Of a DNA stretch of 64,000 nucleotides, positions 42,456-50,556 are shown piece by piece. Position 1 is the stretch's first letter, and the number at the start of each line of letters is the position of its first letter. The notes beneath the pieces were generated by a model. The model ran no database searches and had not been told where the DNA came from. It worked only from the letters and a program-made list of their open reading frames with translations. The translations under genes and the position numbers were made by a program. The DNA is from Clostridia bacterium (GTDB lineage Bacteria; Bacillota; Clostridia; Oscillospirales; Acutalibacteraceae), in contig JAFSBZ010000014.1 of assembly GCA_017437005.1 (NCBI GenBank), positions 1 to 64,000 of the forward strand, written 5' to 3'.

Positions 42456-42999
42456 TTTTTATAAAACTTAAAGCCTCCCTTGCCTAAAGGGAGGTGGATT
42501 TTGCGGAGCAAAAGACGGAGGGATACAATGCAACGAAAACATAATAGCAATTTAACCAGCATCGCCAAAATTTTAAGAAAGAATATGACTAAAGAAGAAC
42601 GGCATTTATGGTATGATTTTTTACGTTCATACCCCGTTCGTTTTCTAAGGCAAAAAGTAATTGATAATTACGTTGTTGATTTTTACTGTCATGAAGCAAA
42701 GTTAATCATTGAACTTGACGGTTCGCAACACTATGAGGAAAAAGGATTTCTAAAAGATAAAATTCGTACCGAAGAAATTGAAAATAGAAATCTCACGGTA
42801 ATTAGAATTCCAAATAATGAAATAAATAAAAATTTTAAGGGTGTTTGTGAATATATAGATTTGTGTGTTCAAAAATCCCTCCACCGCTAACGCGGTCCCC
42901 CTCCTAACAGGAGCGGTCTCCCTCTGTCCTTCGGACATCTCCCTCACACTGTGAGGGAGTCTACCCTTTAGGCAAGGGAGGCAATAATTTTTATAAAAA
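42456..42999. mobile_element. MITE-like inverted-repeat element carrying a DUF559 gene
   Basis: A perfect 19-bp terminal inverted repeat (42473-42491 with 42964-42982; it reads GCCTCCCTTGCCTAAAGGG inward) bounds about 510 bp. The inversion continues outward: TTTTTATAAAA at 42456-42466 and again at the right end near 42988-42999, separated from the 19-mer by six unmatched bases. The arms contain further small hairpins (for example CCCTCACACTGTGAGGG near 42940). The left arm supplies the ribosome site (GACGGAGGG) and the right arm the last codons and stop of the enclosed DUF559 gene. It lies 15 bp before the AraC start codon, splitting the divergent XRE/AraC control region. Confidence 0.75.
42528..42890 (+). 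CDS. DUF559 family endonuclease-like protein
   Basis: 120 residues, DUF559 (Vsr/very-short-patch-repair-like restriction endonuclease fold). The family segments are KNMTKEERHLWYDFL near 18, RFLRQKVIDNYVVDFYCHEAKLIIELDGSQH near 38-68 (likely active-site Asp and Glu), and LTVIRIPNNEI near 95. The nuclease role is inferred from fold similarity. ATG 42528 follows GGAGGG provided by the left arm of the surrounding inverted-repeat element; a longer frame from 42480 runs through that arm and is rejected. The final codons SLHR and the stop lie in the right arm. Small DUF559 genes of this kind travel with short palindromic repeats in Clostridia. Confidence 0.8.
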   Translation: MQRKHNSNLTSIAKILRKNMTKEERHLWYDFLRSYPVRFLRQKVIDNYVVDFYCHEAKLIIELDGSQHYEEKGFLKDKIRTEEIENRNLTVIRIPNNEINKNFKGVCEYIDLCVQKSLHR

Positions 43000-43013
43000 G
43001 GTTGATAAAATAT

Positions 43014-43832
43014 ATGAGCAAGTATTTTACGCATAAACAAGACGGGCTTAACTGTCATTACTACTGTGACGAGCACCCCGACAAAGAGTCTTTTAAACTA
43101 CATACGCACGACACGTTTGAGCTATATATCTTTGTGCACGGGCGCGGTAAATTTTTGATAGAGGGTAATGAATACCCCCTATCTCACGGCGATATTATAC
43201 TGATGCGCCCTACTGAAGCGCATTATATAGATATTGATGCCTCACGTCCCTACGAGCGTTTTTCGGCGCACTTTAGCAAAGATTTTTTCAAGCCATTTGA
43301 TAAAGACGGCGTGCTGCTTGAAGCATTTTTAAATCATGAGCCGGGCAGTTTTAACCGATATACCCGTGACGATTTTAAACCCGAAATATACAACCTACTT
43401 GTAAATAATTTGCTAAGCGAATCACAAAACCGACACCTGCAGGTTAGCTGTAATATGCTGTCACTACTTAACGAAATATATACGGTATATAAATCTCGCC
43501 GCGATACCGAAACACAGGGTGAATCCCCCATACAACGAATAGTAAGGTATATAAACAACCACATAAATGATAACCTAACCCTTGATTCTATATGCAATAA
43601 GTTTTATATAAGTAAAGCGCAGCTGTGTCGCAGCTTTAAGGCGGCTACCGGCTCTACCGTACAAAATTATATAAACGCCAAGCGACTTGTAAACGCTAAA
43701 CGAATGTTATCAGAGGGCATCTCCCCCACACGTGCCGCAACGCTTTGCGGATTTAATGATTATTCGGTATTTTATCGTGCTTTTTACAAAGAATACGGCA
43801 AAGCACCGAAAAAGGAGTACAATAAAATATAA
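43014..43832 (+). CDS. AraC-family transcriptional regulator, probable activator of the hexuronate operon
   Basis: 272 residues. N-terminal cupin-like sensor (about 15-130; FKLHTHDTFELYIFVHGRGKFLIEG, GDIILMRPTEAHYI) and C-terminal double helix-turn-helix (about 175-272; LDSICNKFYISKAQLCRSFKAATG, RAATLCGFNDYSVFYRAFYKEYGKAPK). The ATG at 43014 has only a weak AAGG upstream; a TTG at 43002 is possible. An inverted-repeat element ends about 15 bp before the start and has probably displaced its original leader. The ATTGCAAAT direct repeats before uxuA are a plausible target; a uronate or its product would be the inducer. Confidence 0.85.
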   Translation: MSKYFTHKQDGLNCHYYCDEHPDKESFKLHTHDTFELYIFVHGRGKFLIEGNEYPLSHGDIILMRPTEAHYIDIDASRPYERFSAHFSKDFFKPFDKDGVLLEAFLNHEPGSFNRYTRDDFKPEIYNLLVNNLLSESQNRHLQVSCNMLSLLNEIYTVYKSRRDTETQGESPIQRIVRYINNHINDNLTLDSICNKFYISKAQLCRSFKAATGSTVQNYINAKRLVNAKRMLSEGISPTRAATLCGFNDYSVFYRAFYKEYGKAPKKEYNKI

Positions 43833-43835
43833 AGT

Positions 43836-43871
43836 AAATGTCATCGCAAAATTTGTGATGACATTTTTGTT
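43836..43871 (+). terminator. Terminator of the AraC gene
   Basis: Fifteen-base-pair stem with one G-U pair (43836-43850 with 43852-43866), followed by TTTTTG. Confidence 0.75.
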
Positions 43872-43879
43872 ACCGTCTA

Positions 43880-43949
43880 TTACAAACTTGTAACTTGATT
43901 TTTGTGTCTATTAACAATAGACTAATAATAGAGTCTATCGTTGGTAGAC
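43880..43949 (+). promoter_or_regulatory. blaI-type promoter with three dyads
   Basis: TTGATT (43895-43900), 17-bp spacer, TAGACT (43918-43923). Dyad 1 TTACAA-AC-TTGTAA (43880-43893) resembles the TACA/TGTA core of BlaI/MecI/CopY boxes. Dyads 2 and 3 have GTCTATT/AATAGAC arms (43906-43922) and GTCTATC/GGTAGAC arms (43933-43949), the former overlapping the -10. Repression by the downstream BlaI protein is likely. Confidence 0.6.
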
Positions 43950-43969
43950 AACTTTAGGAGGTTACTGTT

Positions 43970-44332
43970 ATGGCAGATATAAAATTAGGATTAGTAGAAT
44001 CACGTTTTGCCGAAATCGTTTGGGAAAACGAACCTTTAACAACAAAGGATTTAGTATTGCTTTGCGAAAAGCAACTTAATTGGAAACGTACAACCACATA
44101 CACAGTTTTAAAGAAATTATGTGAACGTGGTATTTTTAAAACCGAAAACAGTATTGTCACCTCAAAAATATCAAAAGATGAATTTTACTCTATTCAAAGC
44201 GAGCAGTTTGTTGACGAAACCTTTAAGGGTTCTTTACCGGCATTTATTGCCGCATTTACCAAACGTAAAAATCTAACTAAAAAAGAAATCGACGAAATAA
44301 AACAAATGATAGATTCATTTAAGGGGGACTAA
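43970..44332 (+). CDS. BlaI/MecI/CopY-family transcriptional repressor
   Basis: 120 residues. Winged helix at about 5-72 (LVESRFAEIVWENEPLTTKDLVLLCEKQLNWKRTTTYTVLKKLCERGIF) and a C-terminal dimerisation helix region (about 80-120). Classical members are cleaved when a paired membrane sensor protease is activated, which releases repression. The AGGAGG site and the dyads in front support autoregulation. The sensor gene follows three bases later. No beta-lactamase or penicillin-binding protein gene is adjacent, so the target may be the operon itself or unlinked genes. Confidence 0.9.
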   Translation: MADIKLGLVESRFAEIVWENEPLTTKDLVLLCEKQLNWKRTTTYTVLKKLCERGIFKTENSIVTSKISKDEFYSIQSEQFVDETFKGSLPAFIAAFTKRKNLTKKEIDEIKQMIDSFKGD

Positions 44333-44335
44333 TCA

Positions 44336-47300
44336 ATGGATGCTATTTTCTTAACAGTACTCAATATTAGCATTACAGCTACATATTTAATACTGGCAGT
44401 ACTGTTATTACGTCTAATACTCAAATGGGCTCCCCGATGGATAAACTGTCTGCTTTGGGGACTTGTAGCACTGCGCCTTATTATGCCATTTTCTATTGAA
44501 AGTGAGATAAGTCTTGTTCCGAGCAGTCAAACCATAACAACCACTCAATCCGAAAATTCACACTATGAAATAAACACTGGCATTGATGCCTTTGATAACA
44601 CAATCAATCAAATTATAATTCAAAATCCAAACAATACTACGCCACCTGTTACAAACGATCAAGTAACAAATAATAATGTTAGTAATGCTCCTGCTACACC
44701 TCAGCAAAACAATGAAAAAACATCACTGTTTGATATACTTTTTATAGTTTGGGTAGTGGGTATTGCATCTATGCTTATCTTTAGCGCAGTATCATATATA
44801 CGAATTTACAAAAACGTTAGAGCGTCAATTATATACCGTGATAATATTTATTATTGTGATACTATTGATTCACCATTTATTTTAGGTATCATAAGACCTA
44901 AAATTTACGTTCCCTCTAATTTGAATGGTGACGAGCTCAACTTTGTAATAGAGCACGAAAAAGCTCATCTAAAGCGTCGCGACCATCTTTGGAAGCCGTT
45001 TGGATTTTTACTGCTTTCAATCTATTGGTTTAATCCTTTTATTTGGCTTTCTTATATTTTGCTATGCCGTGATATTGAAAGCGCTTGTGATGAAAAGGTT
45101 ATAAAAAATATGTCAAACGAAGACAAAAAGGGCTATTCAACGGCATTGCTTAATTGTAGCGTTCATCGCAGAATGATTTCCGCCTGCCCCGTAGCTTTTG
45201 GTGAAGTGGGTGTAAAAGAGCGTATAAAATCGGTACTTAATTACAAAAAGCCTGCTTTTTGGGTTATTGCAGTAGCAATAGTTACAAGCATTGCTGTAGC
45301 AGTTTGCTTCCTCACAAATCCAAAAGAAAAGGTTAAACTTTCTTTCTTACCGCTTGAATTTACAGCATCGCGCAACGGCGCACAGCACGAATCAATCACC
45401 ATAAATCCCGATGGCACATTTACTGGCAAATATACCGATTGGGATGCCGAATCCGGCGAAGGCTATGCCGGTTTGTATCATATTTGTGAATTTAACGGTA
45501 AATTTAAAGATATTAAAGAAAACGATAAACATAGCTATTCGTTGACAGTCGAAAAATTTGAAAGTAAGTATAAAGATAAAGAAGAATGGATTGAAGACGA
45601 AACAAAATATATTGCTACCGATTCTTTAGAAGATTTTGCCGAGGGCGAGAAGCTTTTGCTTTATAAACCCGAAACTCCGATAAGTTCTATCGATCAATCC
45701 GCTTTAATTGATTATCCATACAATAAAAACGGCAAAACGCTTTCTTGCTATATATTGTATACTTCTAAAACAAACCGTAGTTTGTTTTCAAAAGAAATTT
45801 TAAATGAAAATGAATCTCAAATTATAAGTGATTATAATAATTTGATGAACAGTTTTTATAATCAAAATCCCGACTTTTATTATGCTATCAAAGATATTGA
45901 CGGAAACGGTATTAAGGAATTGATTATAATGTCAAATACTACCATAACCGTTTATACCAATGAAAACGGCGTAAAACAGCTTGATAGTTATGATTTTGTA
46001 ACCGGAACAGTACGTATGTTTTCATCCGAAAACCCAAAATACCCTGGCATCTTTTACTTTACCGTAGGTGGCGGCTGTGACCATTATAGCTATATGACGT
46101 TAAATAACGGTTATCTTAACCAAACCAAGCTTTGTGAATATTACTATTCTGCCGACGAGCCATATTGGGTGGATGTAAGCGACGACAAAGAAATAATAGC
46201 CGAGGCAAAGGCACTTTATAACGAGAACCGTGATATTGAGTTTGTAAAATTTGAACCTACCAGCTCTGACAAAAATTCAGTTACTTTTGTAAACGGTGCT
46301 ACTGAATACACCGCAATGGTTTTGTTTGGTAAAAACTCGTCAGCAGGAATTATTGTTATACACAACGCTAAAACATTTGAAGATGTTCAAACAATCGAAC
46401 TCAGTCGCTCTGAAGAAGTAACCACAACCGACAAAAATATATATGCGCTTGACGTTAATTTTGACGGGTATCTTGATCTGCTTATTCCCGATATGCACCC
46501 TGCGCGCGCAATATTCTTTAACGCATACATTTATGACAGCGCACAACAAAAATTTGTAGAAGCACCATCCTTTAAAAACATACCAAATTTTGCATTAGAC
46601 ACCCAGAACAAACAAATTCTTTACTATAGTGGCGGCGACAGTATGTTTAAATACGGTATGGCCTGTTATGATAAAGATAAAAAAGATTTTGTTACTACAA
46701 ATTCGATTTTAATTGAACCAAACTACACGGGCGGCACAACCGAATTTGCTGAATATCATTTTAAAGAGCGCCGCTACCAAGACGGCAAAGAAATTATTGT
46801 AAATGAATTTAATATACCGCTACACGAATTTCATCTTTACCCTGTGGCATACCCCGATATTCTTCCCTATTATCAGCAGGGCAGCTTTTGGGATTTGTAT
46901 TCTGACAAATGGGATTGCGTTTTCAAATTAAAAAACGGTAAAGTGTATCTGCCCGACACGCGTGACACACATCCTGTAAATCTAAGTTTAGATGAGGTTA
47001 AAGAGGTTTTTGAACCGCTTATTCAAAAGGGCGAAAGCGTACATGAATCTATCAACAACGACCTTGCCGATATTGAAATGAAAGACAAAATTGCTTTCAC
47101 TTTAGAAAACGGTGGTTATGAGTATAATTATCAGCTTATAACCGATGAAAACTTCAAAACGCTTGATGACGTATGGCAATTTGCATATTCGGCATACACA
47201 CACGAAGCGGCATACAGGCTTTTTACTGACCATCTTGAGCAATCGGGTAGTCCGCGATTTTTAGAGCGTGACGGAAAGCTTTATTATTATAAAGGCGGTC

Positions 47301-48586
47301 ACGGATATAGCACGGATTTTGATTTTGACAGCTTGCAAATTGTAACCCAGTTTGATAATACTGTTATTTTAAGCATTGATAATTATTTTGGATTTGGTTT
47401 TGAAGAAGCTGACCCGCCCGAAAAATCTATATTTATAATGCAAAATACCGAAAATGGTTGGCGGCTTGCAAACTCGGTTGAAGAAAGTGTTAGTAAAATC
47501 AATCTTGATAATTATATTGCTTATCTACCAAACCGTACCGAGCAATGCACCGATGCCATAAATGCGTATTACGATTTTTTAAATGGTAAAACCCGCGCTC
47601 GTAACATTGGCTTTGACGGTCTTTCGTTTTCACGTAATAAAGAGTATATTTCCATTTCTGATTTATACAATTTGATTTCGGAGCCGGGCATAAATAAATA
47701 CTCATTTTACGATATCAACTTAGACGGTACACCCGAACTGCTTACCACGGGTTCTTGTTATGATATCTTTTCGTTTAAAGACGGTGAGGTTTTGTGGCTT
47801 TACAGTTCGCCTACTGCATTTTTTGAGGGTTCAGCATTTCTTATGTGCGACAACTCTTTAATTTGGTATAGAGATTCAACAGGTATAACCTACGAGCACG
47901 TAACGATTGATAAGGACTTAAACGTTACTATAGTTGACTTTTTTGACGGTGAAGATGCCTCCGAGGACCCCAAGAACGCTCTTTATATGTTTGAGGATGA
48001 AGAAATATCTAAAGCCGAGTTTAAAAAGCGTACCAAAAATTTGTTGCTTTACGCTAATCATAACGGTGAAGCGATAGTACTCTGGACCGATGCCAATTCA
48101 AATACTACCATCGCAAACGAATATTTTGAGAAAATTTTAAACAATGAACAAGATTTTTACCTAACTTATGATAAAACCAATATTTTTCTATCAGACTATA
48201 ATAAAAAGGCACGGAAGTATTCGTATGTAGATATGGATAGCGACAATGTTGATGAACTTGCAATTGAGCTTGAAGACGGCAATGTATTGATATTAAGAAT
48301 TGATGGCGAATCGGTAATAGGTTTTGAATTTGGTCATAGAGCAATGTCCACAATTTTTACCGACGGTTCTTTCCTTTGGAATCAAAACTCCGGAAATACA
48401 TACGGCTGTTCAAGGCTTGAATTTACGGGTAAAACATATAAGACTATTGAACTATGGCGGGTTGAAAACAACGAATCAGGTTCCACTACATACTATATAA
48501 ACGGAAAGACTGCTACAAAAGAAGAATTTGATTCTTTAAGCGTACCCACAAGCATAAAGTGGTATTCATTGCCAGCAACTTTGTAA
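44336..48586 (+). CDS. Very large M56-family (BlaR1-like) membrane metalloprotease sensor
   Basis: 1416 residues, against about 585-600 for BlaR1. Residues 1-345 are the BlaR1-type module: helices at about 4-28, 37-55, 133-155, 220-245 and 320-343, a zinc motif HEKAH near 206 and DIESACDEKV near 250. The rest (about 1070 residues) is predicted outside the cell and lacks an evident penicillin-binding SxxK domain. It holds at least four acidic calcium-loop-like motifs of the FG-GAP/VCBS kind: DIDGNGIKELII, NFDGYLDLLIPD, DINLDGTPELLT and DMDSDNVDELAIE. The protein should sense an unknown external signal and cleave the BlaI-type repressor encoded just upstream. The reading frame is intact. Confidence 0.85.
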   Translation: MDAIFLTVLNISITATYLILAVLLLRLILKWAPRWINCLLWGLVALRLIMPFSIESEISLVPSSQTITTTQSENSHYEINTGIDAFDNTINQIIIQNPNNTTPPVTNDQVTNNNVSNAPATPQQNNEKTSLFDILFIVWVVGIASMLIFSAVSYIRIYKNVRASIIYRDNIYYCDTIDSPFILGIIRPKIYVPSNLNGDELNFVIEHEKAHLKRRDHLWKPFGFLLLSIYWFNPFIWLSYILLCRDIESACDEKVIKNMSNEDKKGYSTALLNCSVHRRMISACPVAFGEVGVKERIKSVLNYKKPAFWVIAVAIVTSIAVAVCFLTNPKEKVKLSFLPLEFTASRNGAQHESITINPDGTFTGKYTDWDAESGEGYAGLYHICEFNGKFKDIKENDKHSYSLTVEKFESKYKDKEEWIEDETKYIATDSLEDFAEGEKLLLYKPETPISSIDQSALIDYPYNKNGKTLSCYILYTSKTNRSLFSKEILNENESQIISDYNNLMNSFYNQNPDFYYAIKDIDGNGIKELIIMSNTTITVYTNENGVKQLDSYDFVTGTVRMFSSENPKYPGIFYFTVGGGCDHYSYMTLNNGYLNQTKLCEYYYSADEPYWVDVSDDKEIIAEAKALYNENRDIEFVKFEPTSSDKNSVTFVNGATEYTAMVLFGKNSSAGIIVIHNAKTFEDVQTIELSRSEEVTTTDKNIYALDVNFDGYLDLLIPDMHPARAIFFNAYIYDSAQQKFVEAPSFKNIPNFALDTQNKQILYYSGGDSMFKYGMACYDKDKKDFVTTNSILIEPNYTGGTTEFAEYHFKERRYQDGKEIIVNEFNIPLHEFHLYPVAYPDILPYYQQGSFWDLYSDKWDCVFKLKNGKVYLPDTRDTHPVNLSLDEVKEVFEPLIQKGESVHESINNDLADIEMKDKIAFTLENGGYEYNYQLITDENFKTLDDVWQFAYSAYTHEAAYRLFTDHLEQSGSPRFLERDGKLYYYKGGHGYSTDFDFDSLQIVTQFDNTVILSIDNYFGFGFEEADPPEKSIFIMQNTENGWRLANSVEESVSKINLDNYIAYLPNRTEQCTDAINAYYDFLNGKTRARNIGFDGLSFSRNKEYISISDLYNLISEPGINKYSFYDINLDGTPELLTTGSCYDIFSFKDGEVLWLYSSPTAFFEGSAFLMCDNSLIWYRDSTGITYEHVTIDKDLNVTIVDFFDGEDASEDPKNALYMFEDEEISKAEFKKRTKNLLLYANHNGEAIVLWTDANSNTTIANEYFEKILNNEQDFYLTYDKTNIFLSDYNKKARKYSYVDMDSDNVDELAIELEDGNVLILRIDGESVIGFEFGHRAMSTIFTDGSFLWNQNSGNTYGCSRLEFTGKTYKTIELWRVENNESGSTTYYINGKTATKEEFDSLSVPTSIKWYSLPATL

Positions 48587-48611
48587 GCCTATTTTTTATG
48601 GCTAAAATTAA

Positions 48612-48638
48612 CGGACCGTCAAGGATGTCGGTCCCTAC
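48612..48638 (-). repeat. REP-like element
   Basis: 27 bases reading on the minus strand GTAG, then GGACCG...CGGTCCG. Same length, GTAGGG start and CCG end as the elements at 19760, 24281 and 24445. It lies in the short gap between the M56 gene and its terminator. Confidence 0.6.
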
Positions 48639-48650
48639 AACACAATTAAA

Positions 48651-48690
48651 GTCATTGCGATCAACAAGGTTGCTCGCAATGACTTTTTTA
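48651..48690 (+). terminator. Terminator of the BlaI/M56 operon
   Basis: Fifteen-base stem with one mismatch (48651-48665 with 48669-48683, three-base loop), then TTTTTTA. Confidence 0.8.
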
Positions 48691-48700
48691 TTGATAGTGC

Positions 48701-48739
48701 AAAACGAAACGGACGAGTACAACTCGTCCGTTTCGTTTT
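48701..48739 (-). terminator. Terminator of the GDPD gene
   Basis: Seventeen-base-pair perfect stem (48701-48717 with 48723-48739, five-base loop) overlapping the stop codon of the minus-strand gene. Confidence 0.75.
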
Positions 48740-49463
48740 ATTCCAATATATTACTTGTTATATAATCTACGCCGTAGTCTATTAGTCGCTCGGCATCGCC
48801 GGGGTTATCTACTGTCCAGCAGTTTACCTTTATACCGTTTTCGTGACAGGTGTCAATAACCTCTTTCGAGCATACCCAATAGCCGATATCTAAGTCAAGC
48901 TTATACTCTTTTAAATAGCCTAAAATCTCGTCATCAAAGCGCTGAACAAGATATTGTATATTGGCGTTTGGTTGCTGCGCTCTTAAATCCTTTAGATTTT
49001 CAAGAGAAAAAGAAATAAATATTAGCTTTTCTGGGGCGTAATATTTTTTAACCTCAGCATAAATTTGTGCGATGTGTTCGGGTGCCATTCGCTCTTTTAG
49101 TTCAAGTACGGCAACCTTATCATAAAACTGGCAAATAGAAAGATAATCCTTTAAATCGGGAATTACAAAATCACTGCCTACGGTGCGATTTTTTTGCGGC
49201 TTTAATGTCAGCGATTTAAGCTTTTTGTAATCGGTGTCACCAATTTTTACATCCTCGTTGCAAAGGCGCTCGGTAGTGCCATCGTGATACACCACAAACT
49301 TGCCGTCACGTGTCACGTGAACATCGGTTTCAATACCTATGTAGCTACGGTTACCTGCCGCAACAAAGGCAGAGATTGTGTTTTCAAGCTCAAGGCCCGA
49401 AAGACCTCTGTGCGCTACAAATTTTGTTCCGTTTTTGTTTTCAATTTTAATTGTGTTTGGCAT
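48738..49463 (-). CDS. Glycerophosphodiester phosphodiesterase (GDPD family)
   Basis: 241 residues. The GDPD motifs are FVAHRGLSGLELENTISAF (near 10, catalytic His-Arg and Glu), ETDVHVTRDGKFVVYHDGTTERLC (near 40-65, second catalytic His) and a C-terminal WTVDNPGDAERLIDYGVDYITSN. It hydrolyses glycerophosphodiesters to an alcohol and sn-glycerol 3-phosphate. There is no signal peptide, so it is cytoplasmic (UgpQ-like). GGAGATGG precedes the ATG, and the gene overlaps tcdA by 17 bases at the end of a four-gene operon. The glycerol 3-phosphate produced could feed the oxidation operon at 52-56 kb. Confidence 0.92.
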   Translation of the reverse strand: MPNTIKIENKNGTKFVAHRGLSGLELENTISAFVAAGNRSYIGIETDVHVTRDGKFVVYHDGTTERLCNEDVKIGDTDYKKLKSLTLKPQKNRTVGSDFVIPDLKDYLSICQFYDKVAVLELKERMAPEHIAQIYAEVKKYYAPEKLIFISFSLENLKDLRAQQPNANIQYLVQRFDDEILGYLKEYKLDLDIGYWVCSKEVIDTCHENGIKVNCWTVDNPGDAERLIDYGVDYITSNILE

Positions 49464-50142
49464 TGTTAACCATCTCCTTTACCACTTCGCCCGCTATTAT
49501 AAGTCCTGCTACACTTGGTACAAAAGGCACCGAGCCAATTATATTATCGGGGTTTGTAATAGGCTCTTCTTTAGAATATACAACCTTCAGTTTTTTGACA
49601 CCCTCTTTTTTAAGACGCGTGCGCATAACCTTTGCAAGCGGACAAACGCTTGTTTTATATATATCGGCTATCTCAAATAATTCAGGGTGCAGTTTATTAC
49701 CCGTTCCCATACTGCTAATGATTTTGGTGCCAACCTTATCGGCACGAACTATAAGCTCTACCTTGGCGGCAACCGTATCAATAGCATCAACAATATAATC
49801 ATACTGTGATAAATCAAGCCCGTCGGCATTTTCGGGCAGATAAAACATTTTGTGCGCCGTTACCTTGCACTCGGGGTTTATGTCAAGTATTCTTTCACGG
49901 GCAACGTCAACCTTGTACTGCCCTATTGTTTTGTGTGTAGCATATAATTGGCGGTTTATATTTGTAACGTTAAATGTATCGTTATCAATAAGGTCAAGCG
50001 CGCCAACACCTGCGCGCGCAAGCGCCTCGACAGTATAGCTACCTACTCCGCCCACACCAAAAACAGCAACGCGGCAGTTTTTTAGTTTAGTTATAGCATC
50101 CTCGCCTAAAACAGCAATAGAACGTGTGTATTGATTTTCCAT
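49447..50142 (-). CDS. tcdA: tRNA threonylcarbamoyladenosine dehydratase
   Basis: 231 residues of the E1/ThiF/MoeB family: VFGVGGVGSYTVEALARAGVG (near 30, ATP-binding), IDNDTFNVTNINRQLYA (near 53) and YDYIVDAIDT (near 115). The length and the YGDL-like C-terminus (RTRLKKEGVKKLKVVYSKE) fit TcdA (YgdL), which cyclises t6A37 of ANN-decoding tRNAs. No separate ubiquitin-like protein is nearby, which argues against a thiamine or molybdopterin role. It lies seven bases after the cytidine deaminase gene. Confidence 0.9.
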   Translation of the reverse strand: MENQYTRSIAVLGEDAITKLKNCRVAVFGVGGVGSYTVEALARAGVGALDLIDNDTFNVTNINRQLYATHKTIGQYKVDVARERILDINPECKVTAHKMFYLPENADGLDLSQYDYIVDAIDTVAAKVELIVRADKVGTKIISSMGTGNKLHPELFEIADIYKTSVCPLAKVMRTRLKKEGVKKLKVVYSKEEPITNPDNIIGSVPFVPSVAGLIIAGEVVKEMVNNAKHN

Positions 50143-50149
50143 AAAGCAC

Positions 50150-50545
50150 CTAATCTAATTTAAACGATGCAGGAAGAAGCTCCGCAAGAACATATTCTTT
50201 ATATATACCATCACTGGTCACAACCAAAACGGTAAAATCATCATCACAAAATTCTGACATAACCTGACGGCACACACCACATGGGGTAAAGGTGGCAAGT
50301 TTACCATCTTTTTTAGCCGCAATGGCTATGGCTTTAAACTCTCTTTCACCCTCGCTTACTGCTTTTGCAAAAGCCACTCGTTCAGCACAAATAGTAGGCG
50401 AAAAGCTGGAATTTTCAATATTACAGCCTGTATAAATTTTTCCACCTTTGGTAAGCAAGGCGGCACCCACCTTACAGCCCGAATATGGCGAATATGATTT
50501 GTCGGTAGCCGTAATAGCAAGTTCACATAAATCTTTAACATTCAT
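50150..50545 (-). CDS. cdd: Cytidine deaminase
   Basis: 131 residues, the small homotetrameric type. Zinc site: CAERVAFAKA (near 53, Cys with catalytic Glu) and PCGVCRQVM (near 87, two Cys). SPYSGCKVGAALL near 20 and GCNIENSSFSPT near 43 bind the nucleoside. It deaminates cytidine and deoxycytidine for pyrimidine salvage. AAGGAT precedes the ATG. It is 11 bases downstream of the beta-CASP nuclease gene. Confidence 0.96.
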   Translation of the reverse strand: MNVKDLCELAITATDKSYSPYSGCKVGAALLTKGGKIYTGCNIENSSFSPTICAERVAFAKAVSEGEREFKAIAIAAKKDGKLATFTPCGVCRQVMSEFCDDDFTVLVVTSDGIYKEYVLAELLPASFKLD

Positions 50546-50556
50546 AATTTTTATCC

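Noticed and set aside
49447..50142. ThiF/MoeB-like protein considered as part of a thiamine, molybdopterin or ubiquitin-like (antiphage Bil/CBASS-type) system.
   Set aside because: No ThiS/MoaD-like, E2 or cyclase gene is adjacent; length and C-terminus fit TcdA.
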